From: Sediminicoccus rosea
GTDB lineage: Bacteria > Pseudomonadota > Alphaproteobacteria > Acetobacterales > Acetobacteraceae
Reading direction: 5' to 3'
Assembly (NCBI RefSeq): GCF_033547095.1
Contig: NZ_CP137852.1
Coordinates: 2,287,501-2,351,500, forward strand
DNA: 64,000 nucleotides
The number at the start of each line of letters is the position of its first letter. Positions within the stretch are counted from its first letter, which is position 1. Positions 61,136-64,000 of this stretch are shown one piece after another. Under the pieces are notes generated by a model, which was not told the DNA's origin, made no database searches, and worked only from the letters and a program-made list of their open reading frames with translations. Made by a program: the position numbers and the translations under genes.

Positions 61136-62163
61136 TACGGCAGGTCCTGCAGGAAGGCGCGCATCTGCTCGTCTGTAACCCAGTCGGTGTTGGTTTCGGA
61201 CGAATAGTAGAAGGTGTCGGGCGCGTATTGTGCGCCATCATTGGTGTAGCTGCTGCGCTGCCACCAGCTGAAGGCCGGCTCGATCACGTAGGCGTCCTCT
61301 AGCTCGATGGTCTGGCGCGCATCGTCCTCGTTCACCATCACCTCATGCAACTTCTCGCCCGGGCGGATCCCGACGACATGTGTCGGCAGGTGCGGCGCCA
61401 TAACGCGCGCGAGGTCGGTCATGCGCATCGAGGGGATACGGGGCACGAAGATCTCGCCGCCGCGGGACTGCGACAGCGCGGCTACCGCGAAGTCTACGCC
61501 CTGCTGCAGTTTGATCCAGAAGCGCGTCATGCGTGGGTCGGTCAGCGGCAGCGAGGTGGCACCCTCGGCGATAAGCTTGCGGAAGAAGGGAATGACCGAG
61601 CCGCGCGAGCCGATCACGTTGCCGTAGCGCAGCGCGGCGAAGCGCGTGCCGATGCTGCCTGAGAGATTGTTCGCTGCGACGAAAATTTTGTCGGAAGCGA
61701 GCTTGGAGGCGCCGTAAAGATTGATCGGGTTGCACGCCTTGTCGGTCGAGAGCGCCAGCACTCGCGAGACCCGGTTCTCCAGTGCTGCGCGGACCACGTT
61801 CTCCGCACCGTTCACGTTGGTGTGCAGGCATTCGAACGGATTGTGCTCGGCGGCGGGCACATGCTTCATCGCGGCAGCGTGGATGACGATGTCCACCTCG
61901 CGCATCGCCATGTTCAGACGGTTGAAATCGCGCACGTCGCCGATGAAGAAGCGCAGGCAGGCATGCTCCTCCGGTCGGAAGATCTGCTGCATCTCGTAGT
62001 GCTTGAATTCGTCGCGCGATAGGATAATTAGCCGGCGCGGCTTGGCGCGTTTGAGGGCGTTCATGACGAAGTGTCGCCCGAAAGATCCCGTCCCGCCGGT
62101 GACCAGGATGGATTTGTCGTCCAGGTATTTGTATTGGCTGTCGATATCGTTGATCAGCTTCAT
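61135..62163 (-). CDS. pseB: UDP-GlcNAc 4,6-dehydratase (inverting) PseB
   Basis: A 342-residue extended SDR enzyme. The NADP motif is TGGTGSFGRHF (22-32), then AAMKHVPAAEHNP, the catalytic STDKACNP (D141, K142) and YGASK (Y150, K154). The LPTHVVGIRPGEKLHEVM segment is typical of inverting PseB-type enzymes. It starts the nonulosonic acid route from UDP-GlcNAc. It overlaps the epimerase-like gene by 4 bp. Confidence 0.93.
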   Translation of the reverse strand: MKLINDIDSQYKYLDDKSILVTGGTGSFGRHFVMNALKRAKPRRLIILSRDEFKHYEMQQIFRPEEHACLRFFIGDVRDFNRLNMAMREVDIVIHAAAMKHVPAAEHNPFECLHTNVNGAENVVRAALENRVSRVLALSTDKACNPINLYGASKLASDKIFVAANNLSGSIGTRFAALRYGNVIGSRGSVIPFFRKLIAEGATSLPLTDPRMTRFWIKLQQGVDFAVAALSQSRGGEIFVPRIPSMRMTDLARVMAPHLPTHVVGIRPGEKLHEVMVNEDDARQTIELEDAYVIEPAFSWWQRSSYTNDGAQYAPDTFYYSSETNTDWVTDEQMRAFLQDLP

Positions 62164-63044
62164 GCGGCGTCTTCCATTCCTGTAGATTGGGTGGGTGGGC
62201 CGCCGGCTGCCGTCGCCAGGGCGATGCGGATGCGTTCTGGCAGCGACCCGGGGGCAGGACCATAGGCTGCGTTAAGGCGCGACAGGTCCATCTCAAAAAC
62301 TGGGTGTGCGACCTGGGTGGCGAGCGGGGCGCCGCTCGCCTGCGCGACTAGCGCGACGAGACGATTGATCGAATGCGGACCGGGATAGCCGACGTTCAGG
62401 ATGCTCGTGGGCGCGGCTGGCCGGAGTGCGGCGCGTGCCACCACGCTGGCAGCATCCTCGACATGCATGGCCGCCCACATGACCGGCGCGGCGGGCAGAC
62501 TGGGGGTCAAGCCGAGCGCTGCGGCGCGGCAAAGCTGTTGAACCAGGCCGCCCCGCCGCGGCGCGCCGAACAGGCCGGGCAGGCGGAGGATCGTGGCGGC
62601 CAGCCCGCCGGCCGCCTCCAGAACGCGCTCCGCCTCACGCTTGCCGAGACCATAGGCAGATTGCGGATCGGTCGTCTCCTCGCGTGCCGGCATGGGCTGC
62701 GTGGGCGCGTAGACGGTCATCGACGAGATGTGCACTAGGCGTTGCACCCCCGCCTCGGCCAGGTGGCGCGTCATCTGGACGCTCCTCGCCGCCGCCGCCG
62801 TGTCATCATAGCTGCCCACGCGCTCGGCCGCGCAATGCACCACCACGGCCGGCCGCACCGCTGCCAGCAGGGCGCGCAGGGCCGACCGGTCCAGCAGATC
62901 GCAGGCCAAGCCGACGCGCCCGTCGCGCGAGGCACCGGTCGCCGCGCCACCCGCCGCGTAGATCGCGTTCAGCACGTGGGCGCCGAGATAACCGGCCGCC
63001 CCCGTGACCAGAATGGGCCCTAGATGTGCTGCCATGTGATCCAC
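62160..63044 (-). CDS. NAD-dependent epimerase/dehydratase family protein
   Basis: A 294-residue extended SDR with VTGAAGYLGAHVLNAIYAAG at the N-terminus, HISSMTVYAP and the active-site YGLGKREAE. The start is GTG at 63044 or ATG at 63035; the gene overlaps both neighbours, so it is co-translated with them. Its role is open: it could reduce or epimerise a sugar intermediate that PseH and PseG handle in the classical pathway, whose genes are not visible here. Confidence 0.82.
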   Translation of the reverse strand: MDHMAAHLGPILVTGAAGYLGAHVLNAIYAAGGAATGASRDGRVGLACDLLDRSALRALLAAVRPAVVVHCAAERVGSYDDTAAAARSVQMTRHLAEAGVQRLVHISSMTVYAPTQPMPAREETTDPQSAYGLGKREAERVLEAAGGLAATILRLPGLFGAPRRGGLVQQLCRAAALGLTPSLPAAPVMWAAMHVEDAASVVARAALRPAAPTSILNVGYPGPHSINRLVALVAQASGAPLATQVAHPVFEMDLSRLNAAYGPAPGSLPERIRIALATAAGGPPTQSTGMEDAA

Positions 63045-64000
63045 TCATCCGCCTCAATGCGCGTCTTGGCGGAGCGGCCCAGGACATGATCCATCATATG
63101 CGGCGGGATGCCGAGACCAGGGCGTTTGGCCGTCAGCATCTCCCGCGACAGCACCTCGCCGGGCTCTATCGCGCGCGCGGCGTGCAGGCTGCGGCGGCAC
63201 TTCTCATACATGTCGGCCTCCTCGGGCCTGGGGCCGGCCTTCGCGCCGTCGCCGATTGCCTTCTCCACCTCGCGCACGTGCCGCACCATGGCGGCGAACT
63301 CGCCAGGTTCCATGGCGAAGCGGTGGTCGGGGCCAGCCATAGCGCGGTCGAGCGTGAAGTGCTTCTCGATCATGCAGCCGCCCAGCGCCACCGAGGCGAT
63401 TGGGATATGCTCGCCGATGGTGTGGTCGGAATAGCCGGTTAGCACGCCGAAAGCGTCGCGCATCACCCGCATCGCTGCGAGGTTGCTGAGTTCGCTCGGT
63501 GCCGGATAGAGCGAGGTGCATTGCAGGAGCACGATGTCGCGGTTACCGGCGGTGCGGCAGGTTTCCACCGCGCGTTGGATCTCCATCCAGTCCGCCATGC
63601 CGGTCGATAGGATCACCGGCTTGCAGGTCTCTGCACAAAGACGCACCAGGTCGAGGTCGGTAATGTCGAAGGAGGCCACTTTATTGGCCGCCATGCCCAG
63701 CGCGGCGAGTTCGGCGATAGCCTCTGGGTCGCAGGGCGAAGATAGGAACACGACGCCCCTTTGCTCGGCGTGCTCCTTCAGCGGCGCGTGCCAGCTGCGG
63801 TCGAGTTCGATGGACTCGATCAGCTCGTAGATGGATACGCCCTTCAGGTAGTTCACGTCGGGCGTGCGGCGCGAATAGTGGCTGGATGCCTTGAAAGTTT
63901 GGAACTTGACAGCGTCCGCGCCGCTTTCGGCGGCGGCGTCAATCAGGCGCAGTGCTAGGGCGAAGTCGCCGTTATGGTTCGAGCCAATCTCAGCGATGAT
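63020..64000 (-). CDS. NeuB-family nonulosonic acid synthase, N-terminus beyond window
   Basis: The frame is open to the window edge, giving 326 visible residues. IIAEIGSNHNGDFALAL and ADAVKFQTFKASSHYSR are the NeuB N-terminal motifs, LTGYSDHTIGEHIP and GCMIEKHFTLDRAMAGPDH the barrel end, and a SAF domain (RAIEPGEVLSREMLTAKRPG) closes the protein. It makes a nine-carbon keto acid from an amino hexose and PEP. The AEIGSNHNGD form is closer to NeuB/legionaminate than to PseI types as I recall them. It is the first visible gene of the minus-strand operon. Confidence 0.9.
   Translation of the reverse strand: MIAEIGSNHNGDFALALRLIDAAAESGADAVKFQTFKASSHYSRRTPDVNYLKGVSIYELIESIELDRSWHAPLKEHAEQRGVVFLSSPCDPEAIAELAALGMAANKVASFDITDLDLVRLCAETCKPVILSTGMADWMEIQRAVETCRTAGNRDIVLLQCTSLYPAPSELSNLAAMRVMRDAFGVLTGYSDHTIGEHIPIASVALGGCMIEKHFTLDRAMAGPDHRFAMEPGEFAAMVRHVREVEKAIGDGAKAGPRPEEADMYEKCRRSLHAARAIEPGEVLSREMLTAKRPGLGIPPHMMDHVLGRSAKTRIEADEWITWQHI

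Noticed and set aside
1-64000. CRISPR array or tandem-repeat array
   Set aside because: No regularly spaced direct repeats were seen on either strand.

Overview
The window is GC-rich, tightly packed alphaproteobacterial chromosome. Gene content points to a Roseomonas-like member of the Acetobacteraceae: two TctC/Bug receptors, a 2-aminoethylphosphonate-type ABC system, AapJ/Q/M, a KdsD-LptC-LptA-LptB-RpoN-HPF operon and a ubiquinone-type Coq7. This assignment is inferred from gene content and base composition, not from an rRNA.

Layout. 1-2.4 kb: end of glpX, then recJ. 2.4-5.6 kb: an arsenic operon (ArsR-ArsC fusion, ArsJ-associated GAPDH, ArsJ) with a perfect palindrome over the first start codon. 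5.6-9.4 kb: PhnS/T/U-like ABC transporter. 9.4-15.4 kb: an SDR-fold protein carrying the halohydrin-dehalogenase motifs, two decayed gene tails, a ThDP enzyme, an IclR regulator and two TctC receptors. 15.4-25.3 kb: a divergent SelO, a VOC protein, a peptide-type ABC operon, an esterase, a flavoprotein and a small secreted protein. 25.3-28.8 kb: aapJQM without aapP. 29-33.2 kb: a lytic transglycosylase, a structured small RNA resembling the alpha-r8/MmgR family, a cupin, a GST, a catalase-like peroxidase, DsbB and Coq7. 33.3-39.7 kb: the kdsD-lptCAB-rpoN-hpf operon behind a consensus sigma-54 promoter, then rnd.

From 39.9 kb the window is accessory DNA. It opens with a phage-derived remnant (integrase, small-terminase-like protein, tail fragment) and an AT/poly-G stretch, followed by IS debris and a degenerate IS3-family copy. 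A surface-glycan island follows: IMPase-family phosphatase, PIG-L deacetylase, SGNH protein and a 1019-aa TPR-SGNH protein on the + strand. Facing them on the - strand are nonulosonic-acid genes: a NeuB-like/cytidylyltransferase fusion, pseC, pseB, an epimerase and a second NeuB-like synthase running off the window.

The two halves of the glycan island are separated by about 7.4 kb of nested insertion sequences (IS66 remnant, IS630, IS66, IS3 fragment, IS66, IS3, IS3 remnant, IS66 remnant). The outermost IS66 ends carry a perfect 8-bp target duplication, CTGCTGAA. The nest is therefore one original insertion that grew from inside, and the two glycan halves were once convergent neighbours about 200 bp apart.

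Coordinates of IS and pseudogene boundaries rest on alignment by eye and may be off by a few bases. No tRNA, rRNA or CRISPR array was seen.
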